NCBI GenBank assembly: GCA_963781495.1
Contig: CAWAFX010000002.1
Location: forward strand, 1,054,001-1,118,000
Length of the DNA stretch: 64,000 nucleotides
Origin: Mayfieldus sp963781495
Lineage (GTDB): Bacteria > Actinomycetota > Thermoleophilia > Solirubrobacterales > 70-9
Reading direction: 5' to 3'
In this document: in pieces, positions 1 to 8,531 of the stretch
How positions within the stretch are numbered: position 1 is the first letter of the stretch
Layout of the letters: the number at the start of each line of letters is the position of its first letter
The notes under the pieces: model-generated
Seen by the model: the letters and a program-made list of their open reading frames with translations, nothing else
Database searches by the model: none
What the model was told of the DNA's origin: nothing
Program-made: the position numbers and the translations under genes

Positions 1-20
1 CGCCTCTGCTCGACGCCACA

Positions 21-818
21 TCACCCGATGTGCTCCCTGACCCATTCGGTGAAGCTGTCGCGATCGCGGCTGATCTCGTCCCAGTCCTGGTAGAAGCCGT
101 TGTCACGGGCGTAGTAGTCGTGCGCGTATGAGGGGTGGGCGCCGCGCGGCGCTTCCGCCACCGCGGTCAGCGCCCAGCTCGGCAGCACCACGGCGCCGGG
201 CTGCGGCTCCAGCTCGTCCACCACTTCCTCGACCGTGACCAGCGATCGGGCCGAGGCGAGCGCGATCTCCTTCTGCACCCCGACGATCCCCCACAGCTGC
301 ACGTTGCCCTCGCGGTCGGCGCGCTGGGCGTGGACGATGCCGACGTCGGGCCGGATCGAGGGGACCGCGGTCAGCTTCTCGCCCGTGAAGGGGCACTCGA
401 TCGTCGCCACCTCGGTGCGCTCCATCAGCTCGGTGCCGACATAGCCGCGCAGCACCGCGAAGGGCAGGTTCGACGCCCCGGCGGCATAGCGGTTGGCCAT
501 CCCGGCGTGGCTGTGCTCCTCCAGCTCCAGCGGCTGCGGCCAGTCGTTCTCGACCGCGTCGCGAAATCGGTGCAGCGAGCCGACGCCGGGGTTGCCGCCC
601 CAGGAGAAGACCATCTTGCGCGCGCAGCCGATCCCGATCAGCTGGTCGTAGATCAAGTCCGGGGTCATCCGGATCAGGGTCAGGTCGCGCTTGCGCTGGC
701 GGATCACCTCGTGACCGGCGGCGAACGGGATCAGATGCGTGAAGCCCTCCATGGCGACGCTGTCGCCGTCGTTGACCAGCTCGCGAACCGCCTCCTCGAG
801 CGCCAGCAGCTCAGCCAC
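21..818 (-). CDS. CoA-transferase family I, subunit A (3-oxoadipate/glutaconate type)
   Basis: Alpha-type subunit of a heterodimeric family I CoA-transferase, which would move CoA from an acyl-CoA such as succinyl-CoA to a dicarboxylic acid. The 265-residue length and the GNPGVGSLHRF segment near residue 75 fit the 3-oxoadipate/glutaconate CoA-transferase A subunits. The catalytic Glu of this family lies in subunit B, whose gene should follow just beyond base 1. The GTG start at 818 overlaps the end of the hydroxybenzoate hydroxylase gene by 8 bases, so the two are almost certainly co-transcribed. The pairing suggests 4-hydroxybenzoate breakdown through protocatechuate and beta-ketoadipate. 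The family is clear; the substrate is inferred from the neighbour. Confidence 0.85.
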   Translation of the reverse strand: MAELLALEEAVRELVNDGDSVAMEGFTHLIPFAAGHEVIRQRKRDLTLIRMTPDLIYDQLIGIGCARKMVFSWGGNPGVGSLHRFRDAVENDWPQPLELEEHSHAGMANRYAAGASNLPFAVLRGYVGTELMERTEVATIECPFTGEKLTAVPSIRPDVGIVHAQRADREGNVQLWGIVGVQKEIALASARSLVTVEEVVDELEPQPGAVVLPSWALTAVAEAPRGAHPSYAHDYYARDNGFYQDWDEISRDRDSFTEWVREHIG

Positions 819-2046
819 CGGCCACCCCCTCGCTCACCGTCGCGGCGGCGCCGACGTGAGGCAGGCCGACGTAGTTCTCGGCCAGCGTCTTCGCCGCCGC
901 CTCCGAGGAGCAGACGTACTCCAGCTGGGCGCGCGAGAGCTTGGCCTGGAAGCCGTCGGTGTCGTCGGGGAAGAGATGAAGCATCCAGGTCATCCACCAG
1001 GAGAAGTGCTGGACGCGCCAGACCCGGCGCAGGCAGGTGTCCGAATAGGCATCCAGCAGCGACTCGTCGCCGTCCTCGAACCAGCGCCCCAGCGCCTCGG
1101 CGAGGACGCGGACGTCGGAGACCGCGAGGTTGAGGCCCTTGGCGCCGGTCGGGGGCACGATGTGGACCGCGTCGCCGGCAAGGAAGAGGCGCCGGTACTG
1201 CATCGGCTCGGCGACGAAGCTGCGCATCGGCGTGATCCCCTTCTCGACCAGCGGCCCCTCGGTCAGCGACCAGTCGTCCTCGCGGGCGAGGCGGAGATGC
1301 AGCTCCTCCCAGATCCGGTCGTCGGGCCAGTCCTCGAGCCTTTCGTCCGGGTCGCACTGAAAATAGAGGCGGCTTAGGGTCGGCGAGCGCATGCTGTGCA
1401 GCGCGAAGCCGCGCTCGCTGGAGCAATAGATCAGCTCCTCGGTCGAGGGCGGCGCCTCCGCGAGCACCCCGAACCAGGCGAACGGGTACTCGCGGGTGAG
1501 GATCTGGAGGGCCCGGTCGGGAACGCTGTCGCGGCAGATCCCATGCGAGCCGTCGCAGCCGGCGACCGCGTCGCAGCGCAGCTCCCGCTGCTCGCCGTCG
1601 TGGCGGAAGCGGATCGCAGGCTGGTCTGTGTCGATGTCGGCGAGCTCGACGTCGGAGACCTCGAACAGCAGCGGGGCCCCGGCGTCGAGGCGGGCCGCGA
1701 TCAGGTCCTTGACCACCTCCTGCTGGCCGTAGATCGTGATCCCGCGGCCGTCGGTGAGCTCGTCGAAGGCGATGTGGTGGTCACGGCGGTCGAATCGCAG
1801 GTGGATCCCGTGATGGATCAGTCCCTGGTCGACCATCCGGTCCCCGACCCCCATCTCGATCATCAGGTCGACCGTCCCCTGCTCCAGCACCCCGGCCCGG
1901 ACCCGCTTCTCGACGTACTCGCGGTCGCGCGCCTCGAGGATCACCGTCTCGATTCCCTGCATGTGCAGGAGCTGCCCGAGGACGAGCCCGGCAGGCCCTG
2001 CTCCGACGATTGCGACCTGGGTACGAGTGGTGCCCTCTGCTGCCAA
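811..2046 (-). CDS. pobA: 4-hydroxybenzoate 3-monooxygenase
   Basis: Class A flavoprotein hydroxylase, 411 residues, converting 4-hydroxybenzoate to protocatechuate with NAD(P)H and O2. The N terminus has the FAD dinucleotide-binding motif VGAGPAG (about residues 15-21). The DG motif appears as GCDGSHG near residue 165, and the ribityl-binding GD motif as LAGDAVHIVPPTGAKG near residue 290. The segment REYPFAWFGVLAEAP matches the PobA substrate-domain region. The start is a TTG at 2046 preceded by an AGGAGG purine run. It is followed without a gap by the CoA-transferase gene and is divergent from an MFS transporter gene, which fits an aromatic-acid uptake and catabolism locus. Confidence 0.93.
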   Translation of the reverse strand: MAAEGTTRTQVAIVGAGPAGLVLGQLLHMQGIETVILEARDREYVEKRVRAGVLEQGTVDLMIEMGVGDRMVDQGLIHHGIHLRFDRRDHHIAFDELTDGRGITIYGQQEVVKDLIAARLDAGAPLLFEVSDVELADIDTDQPAIRFRHDGEQRELRCDAVAGCDGSHGICRDSVPDRALQILTREYPFAWFGVLAEAPPSTEELIYCSSERGFALHSMRSPTLSRLYFQCDPDERLEDWPDDRIWEELHLRLAREDDWSLTEGPLVEKGITPMRSFVAEPMQYRRLFLAGDAVHIVPPTGAKGLNLAVSDVRVLAEALGRWFEDGDESLLDAYSDTCLRRVWRVQHFSWWMTWMLHLFPDDTDGFQAKLSRAQLEYVCSSEAAAKTLAENYVGLPHVGAAATVSEGVAGG

Positions 2047-2074
2047 CCCTCCTCCTGCAGCCGGATCGGATACT

Positions 2075-2082
2075 TGTATACA
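2075..2082. promoter_or_regulatory. TGTATACA palindrome, candidate operator
   Basis: An 8-base perfect palindrome TGTATACA lies in the short space between the divergent pobA and MFS genes. Palindromes of this form are typical of GntR-family (FCD/VanR-like) operators, which often control aromatic catabolic genes. No GntR gene is in the window, so the regulator is unknown and the assignment is inference from position and symmetry. Confidence 0.4.
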
Positions 2083-2220
2083 GGCCGCAGCCTACTTGGC
2101 TGCGGCCCAGCGACAAAACCTCATTACTTCCCTGGACCGGGCTCCACCATCTCGCTCCCTGCATACAACGAACGCCCGGACACGCTCGGCGGCCGCGGAA
2201 GGTGGGCCCTGGTCACGGGC

Positions 2221-3348
2221 ATGGCGATGGTCGTCGCCGGCGCCCTGCCCGGCTTCCTTACCGCCAGCCTGGCACCGCGGATCCGCGGCGACTTCGCCTT
2301 CGGAGATTCCTCGCTCGGCCTCGCGGTGGCGATCTTCTACGCCGTCTGCGCGATCGTCTCGACTCCCTGTGGTCGCCTGGTCGAGCGGATCGGCGCCGAT
2401 GCGGGGATCAGGGTCGGCGCCGCGACGACGGTGGCCTGCGGTCTCGGGGTCGCCGCTCTGGCCAATTCGACCCCGGAGCTGATCGCGCTGCTGCTGATCG
2501 GCGGAATCGGAAACGCCCTCGCCGGCCCGGCGGTCAGCGCCCTGTTGCGGCGCGAGGTCGCCGGCCATCGGCATGGCCTCGCCTTCGGCGCCCAGCAGTC
2601 CGGGGCGCCGCTCGGGGCGCTGCTGGCGGGGCTGGCGCTGCCGGCGATCGCGATCCCGTTCGGCTGGCGCTGGGCCTACGTGGCTGTCTCGGCGCTGGCC
2701 CTGGTCGTCTCCGTCTCGGCGCCGACCGCGGCCCGCGAGCCGGCCGCCGCCGGCGCCCCCGAGACGCATGCCCGGGGCCTGACGGCCGTGCACGCTCTTG
2801 CCCTCGCCGCGGCTCTGGCCAGCGCCGCCGGCGTCGGGCTGGTCTCGTTCCTGGTCACCTATTCGGTCGACAACGGGATCAGCGAGGGCGGCGCCGGGCT
2901 GCTGCTCGGCGCGGTGAGCCTCGCGGCGACGATCAGCCGGATCGCGCTCGGCGTCTACGCCGACCGCCGTGGACAGGACGCGCTCCGCCCGGTGCCGGCG
3001 ATGCTGGCGCTCAGCGTCGGCGGCTTCGTCCTCATGGTCTCCGGCCAGCCGGCCCTGATCGCGGTCGCGGCGCTGGTCGCGGGAAGCGTCGGCTGGGCCT
3101 GGCCGGGGGCCCTGACCCTGGCCGTCGTCCAGCGCAGCCCCGGGGCGCCCGCCTGGGCGGTCGGAGTGATGATGTCGGGCCTGTTCTCCGGCGCCGTGGT
3201 CGGCCCGCTGCTGGTCGGGGTGCTGGCCGACAACGGCGCCTTCACCGAAGCCTGGGTGACCTGCGGTGGGTTCGCCCTCGCGGCCGCGGTGACCGTTGCA
3301 CTGACGCGACGGGTGGGGGAGTCGCACACCTGGGCCGCCCGTGCTTAG
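2221..3348 (+). CDS. MFS transporter
   Basis: Major facilitator superfamily permease with about 12 hydrophobic segments over roughly 375 residues. After helix 2 it has a loop rich in Arg and Asp (GRLVERIGADAG) like the MFS A-motif, and an equivalent loop DRRGQDALRP in the second half. The first ATG in frame is at 2221, but hydrophobic sequence (RWALVTG) continues upstream of it, so the real start may be a few codons earlier at a non-ATG codon. The open frame reaches far upstream only as antisense of pobA. Its position opposite pobA suggests uptake of an aromatic acid or export of a toxic intermediate; the substrate cannot be read from sequence. Confidence 0.82.
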   Translation: MAMVVAGALPGFLTASLAPRIRGDFAFGDSSLGLAVAIFYAVCAIVSTPCGRLVERIGADAGIRVGAATTVACGLGVAALANSTPELIALLLIGGIGNALAGPAVSALLRREVAGHRHGLAFGAQQSGAPLGALLAGLALPAIAIPFGWRWAYVAVSALALVVSVSAPTAAREPAAAGAPETHARGLTAVHALALAAALASAAGVGLVSFLVTYSVDNGISEGGAGLLLGAVSLAATISRIALGVYADRRGQDALRPVPAMLALSVGGFVLMVSGQPALIAVAALVAGSVGWAWPGALTLAVVQRSPGAPAWAVGVMMSGLFSGAVVGPLLVGVLADNGAFTEAWVTCGGFALAAAVTVALTRRVGESHTWAARA

Positions 3349-3396
3349 CCCCGGTCGGCGGCGTCGCAAAGCCAAGGCCGGGGAAATCGTCGAGTA

Positions 3397-3469
3397 TGGA
3401 GCTAGCCGGACTCGAACCGGCGACCTCCTGGGTGCGATCCAGGCGCTCTTCCAACTGAGCTATAGCCCC
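3397..3469 (-). tRNA. tRNA-Ala(CGC)
   Basis: The minus strand folds as a 73-nt cloverleaf. The acceptor stem is GGGGCTA/TAGCTCC with one G-U pair, and the T loop is TTCGAGT. The anticodon stem is CCTGG/CCAGG around the loop ATCGCAC, which gives anticodon CGC and so reads the GCG alanine codon. The discriminator base is A, and CCA is not encoded. It lies between the MFS gene and the diguanylate cyclase gene. Confidence 0.95.
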
Positions 3470-3536
3470 AGAATTGTGGAGGCCAAGCGAAGTTAGGGCC
3501 CCCAACTCGCTGCAAGAATACGCTGTCCCCCTTGGC

Positions 3537-4856
3537 ATGAGCTTTCGTAGGCGGCTATCCATAACTGTGCTTCTGATCGTGATCGTCCCGGTCCTGGCGA
3601 TCCTGATCCTCTTCGTGCCGCTCTCCTCCGAATCGCGGACCGGCAAGGCGGACGCCCGCGTGGCCGGAGCCCTGACGCCGACGATCAACTCCTACGACTC
3701 CGACGTCGCGTCCGCCCGCCACCAGGCCCGCCTGATCGCCAACGATCCGGTGCTCGGGGCGGCGATACCAGCCGGCCCGTCACCTGGCCTCGACACGCGC
3801 GTCAAGCAACTTGCCCTGCGGCTCGGGCTGACCCGCCTCGATGTCCTCCGTGGCAGCTCACAGATCGCCCGCTTCGAGCTCGGGCAGCCGGTCGCGAACG
3901 TGAAGCTGCAGCTGCGCGGCGCTTCCGGCCCGGTCGGGACGCTGGTCGTCTCGACCACCGACGCCACCGACTTCGCCCATCAGGTCAACAAGGTCACCGG
4001 GCTGCCGTTCGTCGTCTCGGCCGGCGGCGCGACGATCGCCACCGGGGCTGCAGGGGCGAGCACCCTGGATCTGAACGGCGAACCGCGGACCGCCAACGTG
4101 AGCCTTCCTTCGGGCGACTACCGGGCCCGCCTCTTCAGCCTCCCCGACGCCGCTGGCCCGGTTCGCGCCGCGCTGCTGGGCCCGCGCGGCTCGGCCGTGC
4201 TCTCCGGCAGCCGGATCCTGGTCGGCGCGATCCTCGTCGCCCTGATCCTCCTCGCCTTCGCCCTCATCGTCCCCCTGATCCGCGACCTGCGCCAGCAGCA
4301 CGAGCGGGCCGAGGAGGAGGCGATAACCGACGGCTTGACCGGGCTCTCCAACCAGCGCCGCTTCCGCCAGATCCTCGGCAAGGAGGTCGAGCGCGCGAAG
4401 CGCTTCGACCGCCCGCTCTCGGTGGTGATGCTCGACCTCGACGACTTCAAGGCGATCAACGACAACCATGGGCACCTGCAGGGAGATCGGATCCTGCGCG
4501 AGGTGGGGCGGGTCCTGCGCTCGGAGTCGCGCGAGGTCGACGAGCCGGCGCGCTACGGAGGCGAGGAGTTCGCGATCGTCCTGCCGGAGACGCGAATCGA
4601 CGGCGCGATGGAGGTCGGCGAGCGGGTGCGGAGGCGGCTCGACGCGATGCGCCTGCCGCTCGACGGGACCGGCGAGGAGCTGACGATCCGGGCCAGCATC
4701 GGCGTCTCCGGCAGCCCCGAGCAGACGCTCGACGTCAACACCCTGATCAAGTCCGCCGACCAGGCGCTCTACCGCGCCAAGCAGCAGGGCAAGAACCGCA
4801 CCGCCCGCGCCGCAGGCCGCCGCGACAGCGGCCGCGCAGAGCCAATTCCGCGCTAG
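3537..4856 (+). CDS. Membrane-bound diguanylate cyclase (GGDEF)
   Basis: Predicted to make cyclic di-GMP from two GTP. The 439-residue protein has an N-terminal membrane helix (residues 9-29), an extracytoplasmic sensor region of about 200 residues, a second helix (about 227-250) and a short linker rich in Gln and Glu. A full GGDEF domain follows, opening with DGLTGLSNQRRF. The active-site motif is intact as GGEEF, and metal-binding Asp residues appear in MLDLDDFKAIN. An RxxD inhibitory site (REVD) sits five residues before GGEEF, so product inhibition is likely. I chose the ATG at 3537 because it sits just before the first membrane helix; an upstream TTG would only add unrelated sequence. 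No EAL domain is present. Confidence 0.92.
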   Translation: MSFRRRLSITVLLIVIVPVLAILILFVPLSSESRTGKADARVAGALTPTINSYDSDVASARHQARLIANDPVLGAAIPAGPSPGLDTRVKQLALRLGLTRLDVLRGSSQIARFELGQPVANVKLQLRGASGPVGTLVVSTTDATDFAHQVNKVTGLPFVVSAGGATIATGAAGASTLDLNGEPRTANVSLPSGDYRARLFSLPDAAGPVRAALLGPRGSAVLSGSRILVGAILVALILLAFALIVPLIRDLRQQHERAEEEAITDGLTGLSNQRRFRQILGKEVERAKRFDRPLSVVMLDLDDFKAINDNHGHLQGDRILREVGRVLRSESREVDEPARYGGEEFAIVLPETRIDGAMEVGERVRRRLDAMRLPLDGTGEELTIRASIGVSGSPEQTLDVNTLIKSADQALYRAKQQGKNRTARAAGRRDSGRAEPIPR

Positions 4857-4951
4857 GCGCAAGCCCGTCTCGGTAGCCGCGATAGTGGGCGGACTGTCCC
4901 GCGCGCGCCGACCCAAAGCGCCTACTCTTTACGCCCAGACAGGACCTGAGC

Positions 4952-5743
4952 ATGGGCATTTTCGACGAGGCAATCCGCGAACACCTGGACCTGAAGCGCA
5001 AGCACGGGGCCGCCGACACCGAGCTGGAACAGCTCGAGGACGAGGCGTTCGGTCCCGCGGAGCGCCCGGGCGAGCCGGCCATCGCCGAGGCGCCGCCGAT
5101 CCCCGACCAGGTCGCCGAGGCGCCGACGACGATCGCCGAGCCCGCATTGCCGCCGTCCGAACCTGCGGTGCCGCCGGCCGAGTCCGGGGAGCCGCTGCCG
5201 GAGCCGGCCGCCGAGGAGCCCGCGGCCGAGCATCGCGCCGCGCCCGCTGCGGATTCCGAGACCGTCGCCGCCGAGACCGAGGAGCATCCGCCTCCGGAGC
5301 CGCCGGACGAGCCCGCCGAGGCGACCGTCGATCAGCCGACCGAGCTCTACGAAGTCGGCTCCGAGCCCGAGGCCGGGGAGCCACCGGCCGAGCAGCCCCT
5401 GCCCGAGCCCGCAGCCGAGGAGCCGCTGGTCGAGGACGAGTTCTTCTCCGAGCAGTCGCTTTCCGACGAGCTCGACCAGGCGCTTGACGCGCCCGAAGCC
5501 GAGCCGGCCCTCGAACCCGAGCCCGCCGTCGAGGCAGAGCCCGCGGTCGAGCCCGAGCCGGCCCCCGAACCCGAGCCCGAGTCCGACGAGCACGGCGTCG
5601 CCGAGGAAGGCGAGCCGGAGGGCGACGGGGAAGAGGGCGAGGACGTGCTCGAGGAGACGCCCGAATTCCTCCAGGACACGCCCGAGCACGACCGCCTCTG
5701 GTTCGAGCAGAAGCCGCCCAAGGACTTCGACTTCGACGACTAG
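4952..5743 (+). CDS. Acidic Glu/Pro-rich hypothetical protein
   Basis: I do not recognise a family. The 263-residue protein is extremely acidic, with long runs of PEP, AEP and EPE repeats from about residue 35 to 235. The ordered ends stand out: an N-terminal MGIFDEAIREHLDLKRKHG, likely helical, and a C-terminal DRLWFEQKPPKDFDFDD. There is no signal peptide or membrane helix. A Rho-independent hairpin follows at once. It lies 95 bases after a diguanylate cyclase gene on the same strand. It could be a disordered cytoplasmic scaffold with short binding motifs at both ends; function is unknown. Confidence 0.75.
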   Translation: MGIFDEAIREHLDLKRKHGAADTELEQLEDEAFGPAERPGEPAIAEAPPIPDQVAEAPTTIAEPALPPSEPAVPPAESGEPLPEPAAEEPAAEHRAAPAADSETVAAETEEHPPPEPPDEPAEATVDQPTELYEVGSEPEAGEPPAEQPLPEPAAEEPLVEDEFFSEQSLSDELDQALDAPEAEPALEPEPAVEAEPAVEPEPAPEPEPESDEHGVAEEGEPEGDGEEGEDVLEETPEFLQDTPEHDRLWFEQKPPKDFDFDD

Positions 5744-5764
5744 TCGAAAGACGACGTAGCAGAA

Positions 5765-5796
5765 CAGGAAAACCCCGCTCTAGGCGGGGTTTCCTG
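5765..5796 (+). terminator. Rho-independent hairpin
   Basis: AACCCCGC and GCGGGGTT form a perfect stem around the loop TCTAG, and the stem extends imperfectly through flanking GGAAA/TTTCC. It lies 21 bases after the stop of the acidic protein gene and can also serve the convergent gdhA transcript. Confidence 0.85.
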
Positions 5797-5947
5797 TTGG
5801 CGTTCTTGCCTTCCCTGGCAAGTGATTTGTAGGCAGTCGGATCCGGTTCTTGACCGGTACGTGGTCATCGGTCCGAAGCGCGAGTACTTGAGCGGGTTAT
5901 GCAGGGAATTCGAACAGGCGTCCAGGCACGATCCGCGCCTGGGTGGG

Positions 5948-7312
5948 CTAGCTGACGTAGCCGCGGATGCGGGCGGCTTCGACGACGCGCTCGATGCCGA
6001 CCGCGTAGGCGGCCTCGCGCAGGGGGATCTTCTCCTCCTTGGCGCGAGCGGAGACCTCGCGGTAGGCGCGCCGCATGACCGTGCTCAGCTTGTCGTTGAC
6101 CTCGCGCTCCTCCCAGCGGAAGTGCTGCAGGTTCTGAACCCACTCGAAGTAGGAGACGACGACGCCGCCGGCGTTGGCCATCACGTCGGGGACGATGTAG
6201 ACACCCCTCTCGTTGAGGATCTGGTCGGCCTTCGGGGTGGTCGGCGAGTTGGCGCCCTCGATAAGCATCTTGCAGCTCAGCCGCTCGGCGTTTCCCTCGT
6301 GGATCATCCCGCCGAGCGCCGCCGGGATCAGGACGTCGCATTCGACTGCGACCAGGTCCTCGGCGTCGATCTCCTCGGCGCCCTCGAACTCGGCCAGCGT
6401 GCCGCCGCCGTCGATGAAGGAGCGAAGCTCGTTCGGATCGATGCCGGCGTCGTTGCGGATCGCGCCGCCGGCGTCGGAGACGGCGACCATTCGGCAGCCG
6501 AGCTGGTGCATCAGCCGCGCCGCCCAGGAGCCGACGTTGCCGAAGCCCTGGACGGCGAAGGTGACGTCGGCGGGGCTGAGGCCGAGGTGGGGCGCCGCCT
6601 CGCGGAACATGTAGACGCAGCCGCGCCCGGTCGCCGCCTCGCGGCCATGTGAGCCCTCGAGCGCGATCGGCTTGCCGGTGCAGATCGCCGGCGTGTGGCC
6701 GTGAAGCTTTCCGTACTCGTCCATGAACCAGGCCATCACCTGGGCGTTGGTGCCGACGTCGGGGGCTGGGATGTCGCGGGTCGGCCCGAGGACCTTCTCG
6801 ACCTTGTCCATGAACGAGCGCGCGATCCGCTGCAGCTCGTCGGGGGCCAGTTCGGAGGCGGGACAGTTGATGCCGCCCTTGGCGCCGCCGAATGGGACTC
6901 CGGCGACCGCCGTCTTCCAGCTCATCAGCGAGGCGAGCGCGCGCACCTCGTCGATGTCGACCTCGGGATGGAAGCGGACGCCGCCCTTGTACGGCCCCCG
7001 GGCGCCGTTGTGCTGGATCCGGTAGCCGGAGTAGACGTGGACCTTGCCGTCGGCCTGCTTGACCGGGATCTGGACGCTGACCTCGCGGTAGGGGCTCCAG
7101 AAGACGGGGCGCAGGTCGTCGCGGAGCTCGATCCGGTCGCAGGCGCCGTCGAAGTAGTGGCGGACGATCTCCAGGTTGGAGACCTCGGCCCGCTGGCCCG
7201 GCTTGCGCTCACCGACCCTGTCGGCCTCCTCCTTGGCGCGGTCGCTGGCCTCGGGGTGCTTGTCGGTCTCCTCGCGCTCGCCGACCGACTCTGCGGTCTC
7301 GGTCTTGGCCAT
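5948..7312 (-). CDS. gdhA: Glutamate dehydrogenase
   Basis: Glu/Leu/Phe/Val dehydrogenase family enzyme interconverting glutamate with 2-oxoglutarate and ammonia in the cytoplasm. The 454-residue protein has an N-terminal acidic and basic extension of about 45 residues before the usual fold. The substrate-binding KGGVRFHP and the catalytic-lysine segment VPFGGAKGG are present. The nucleotide-binding GFGNVGSWAA and the late ANAGGVVVSYFEWVQN of the GDH class are also present. GGAGGG lies 10 bases before the ATG. Coenzyme choice (NAD or NADP) cannot be decided safely. It stands alone between the shared terminator hairpin and tRNA-Ala(TGC). Confidence 0.95.
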   Translation of the reverse strand: MAKTETAESVGEREETDKHPEASDRAKEEADRVGERKPGQRAEVSNLEIVRHYFDGACDRIELRDDLRPVFWSPYREVSVQIPVKQADGKVHVYSGYRIQHNGARGPYKGGVRFHPEVDIDEVRALASLMSWKTAVAGVPFGGAKGGINCPASELAPDELQRIARSFMDKVEKVLGPTRDIPAPDVGTNAQVMAWFMDEYGKLHGHTPAICTGKPIALEGSHGREAATGRGCVYMFREAAPHLGLSPADVTFAVQGFGNVGSWAARLMHQLGCRMVAVSDAGGAIRNDAGIDPNELRSFIDGGGTLAEFEGAEEIDAEDLVAVECDVLIPAALGGMIHEGNAERLSCKMLIEGANSPTTPKADQILNERGVYIVPDVMANAGGVVVSYFEWVQNLQHFRWEEREVNDKLSTVMRRAYREVSARAKEEKIPLREAAYAVGIERVVEAARIRGYVS

Positions 7313-7419
7313 CTCTCTGGTTCCCTCCTGTGCCTGCGTGGCCAGTCTCTCACACGGGTGCCGGAGCTCGTGCGGGCTTGATGCTCTGGCCGCTTTCTGC
7401 CGACCTACACTGCAGTCGA

Positions 7420-7492
7420 GGGGCCATAGCTCAGTTGGAAGAGCGTTCGGTTTGCATCCGAAAGGTCGCGGGTTCGAGTCCCGCTGGCTCCA
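7420..7492 (+). tRNA. tRNA-Ala(TGC)
   Basis: A 73-nt cloverleaf with acceptor GGGGCCA/TGGCTCC, D arm GCTCAGTTGGAAGAGC, T loop TTCGAGT, and anticodon stem TTCGG/CCGAA around the loop TTTGCAT. The anticodon is TGC. It is the second alanine isoacceptor in the first 8 kb. CCA is not encoded. Confidence 0.96.
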
Positions 7493-7495
7493 CTC

Positions 7496-7903
7496 CTACC
7501 CGGCCAGCCCCGCTGCCTCGAGCGCCAGCCGGCGGTCGCCGTAGTCCTTGTATCTGAAGAGCCTGCCGTCGCGGAACTCGAAGATCGCCCCGACGACGAT
7601 CTCGGTCTCGATCCCGCTTTCCTGGCCGCGGAGACGGAGGACGCCGATCCCGAGCAGGCGATCGTCGTCGAGGTCCCGGATCTCGCTCAGCTCGACCTGA
7701 AAGAGCGCGAAGCTCTCCCGCGTGTCCGCGATCCACTCGTGGATCCCCTCGAGGCCGCTATAGGCGCCGTGGATCGACGCCCGGTGCGGCTCGAAGACGA
7801 TCTCGGGGTCGAAGATCTGCGCCCAGGTCTCGAAGTCGCCGCGGTTCAGGGCGACGATGCTCTCGCGCAGCCGGGCTTCGTTCTCGCTCGCCATCGGGCG
7901 CAA
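7496..7903 (-). CDS. SnoaL-like/NTF2-fold protein
   Basis: A 135-residue single-domain protein with the pattern of SnoaL-like polyketide-cyclase/NTF2-fold proteins. It opens with a helix (ENEARLRESIVALNRGDFETW), then strand FDPEIVFEP, a GLEGIHEW segment, and late strands ending in FRDGRLFRYKDYGDR. These small barrels bind small hydrophobic ligands or act as non-catalytic scaffolds, so no substrate can be named. The start may be the ATG at 7903 or one three codons later. It converges on tRNA-Ala(TGC), ending 4 bases after it. Confidence 0.75.
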   Translation of the reverse strand: MRPMASENEARLRESIVALNRGDFETWAQIFDPEIVFEPHRASIHGAYSGLEGIHEWIADTRESFALFQVELSEIRDLDDDRLLGIGVLRLRGQESGIETEIVVGAIFEFRDGRLFRYKDYGDRRLALEAAGLAG

Positions 7904-8000
7904 AGGTAGCCCCTCCGCCCTGGACGCCTGTCCCTAAACGCTTGTTCGGCTTTGCGCGGGCTCGCTTCTGTCGCCGCGGCCCCGGCTCGATCCGATCAGT

Positions 8001-8519
8001 GTGCGCCGCCTGGTCCTGACCACAGCCACTGCCGCGATGCTTCTGCTGCCGTCGACTGCACTCGCAGAAGTCGGGAGCAGTTCCGTTGTCGGCGAGCATC
8101 CCGCGACGGCCCCGACCCTTGGCACCGGGCCGGCTGCCGGGCATCCGGGTCTGGCCCTGCTGCGGATCTGCCACCGGGCGGTTCACAACCCCAACCTCAG
8201 CCCGGCTCAGCAGGCGGCGGTCGCCGACGCCTGCGCCCAGCTGCGCTCCGACCTGCACGCGGCGGCGTCGCGGCTGGCCGACGCGATCAACTCTGCCCGC
8301 GACCAGGTGCGGCCGGCGATCCAGGCCGCGATCGCGGCCTGCGGCAACGGGCAGTTCGACAGCGACGCCTGCCGTCAGGCTCGCGCCGCCGCCGGGCAGG
8401 CGAAGAGGCAGGCGATCCAGGACCTGGTCACCGCCCACCGCCAGTTCCTCCACGACGTCCATACGGCGGTCGAGAGCTTCAAGAGCAGCCTCCAGTCGCT
8501 GCGCAACGGCAGCGGCTGA
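8001..8519 (+). CDS. Secreted hypothetical protein
   Basis: A 172-residue protein with a clear signal peptide (MRRLVLTTATAAMLLLPSTALA). The mature part is rich in Ala and Gln, mostly helical, with four cysteines that may form two disulfides (CHRAVHN, ADACAQL, AACGNG, DACRQA). The GTG start at 8001 is chosen because it directly precedes the signal sequence. Genes on both sides point towards it. No family was recognised; an extracytoplasmic helical-bundle protein is the most that can be said. Confidence 0.75.
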   Translation: MRRLVLTTATAAMLLLPSTALAEVGSSSVVGEHPATAPTLGTGPAAGHPGLALLRICHRAVHNPNLSPAQQAAVADACAQLRSDLHAAASRLADAINSARDQVRPAIQAAIAACGNGQFDSDACRQARAAAGQAKRQAIQDLVTAHRQFLHDVHTAVESFKSSLQSLRNGSG

Positions 8520-8531
8520 TCGGCTCCCGGC

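Noticed and set aside
1396..2220. Long N-terminal extension of the MFS frame, and other long frames over pobA
   Set aside because: They are antisense to pobA, have no domain, and cross the shared promoter region. High GC content keeps such frames open.
5830..5945. A tRNA-like segment containing AATTCGAA
   Set aside because: No acceptor or anticodon stems can be paired around it on either strand.
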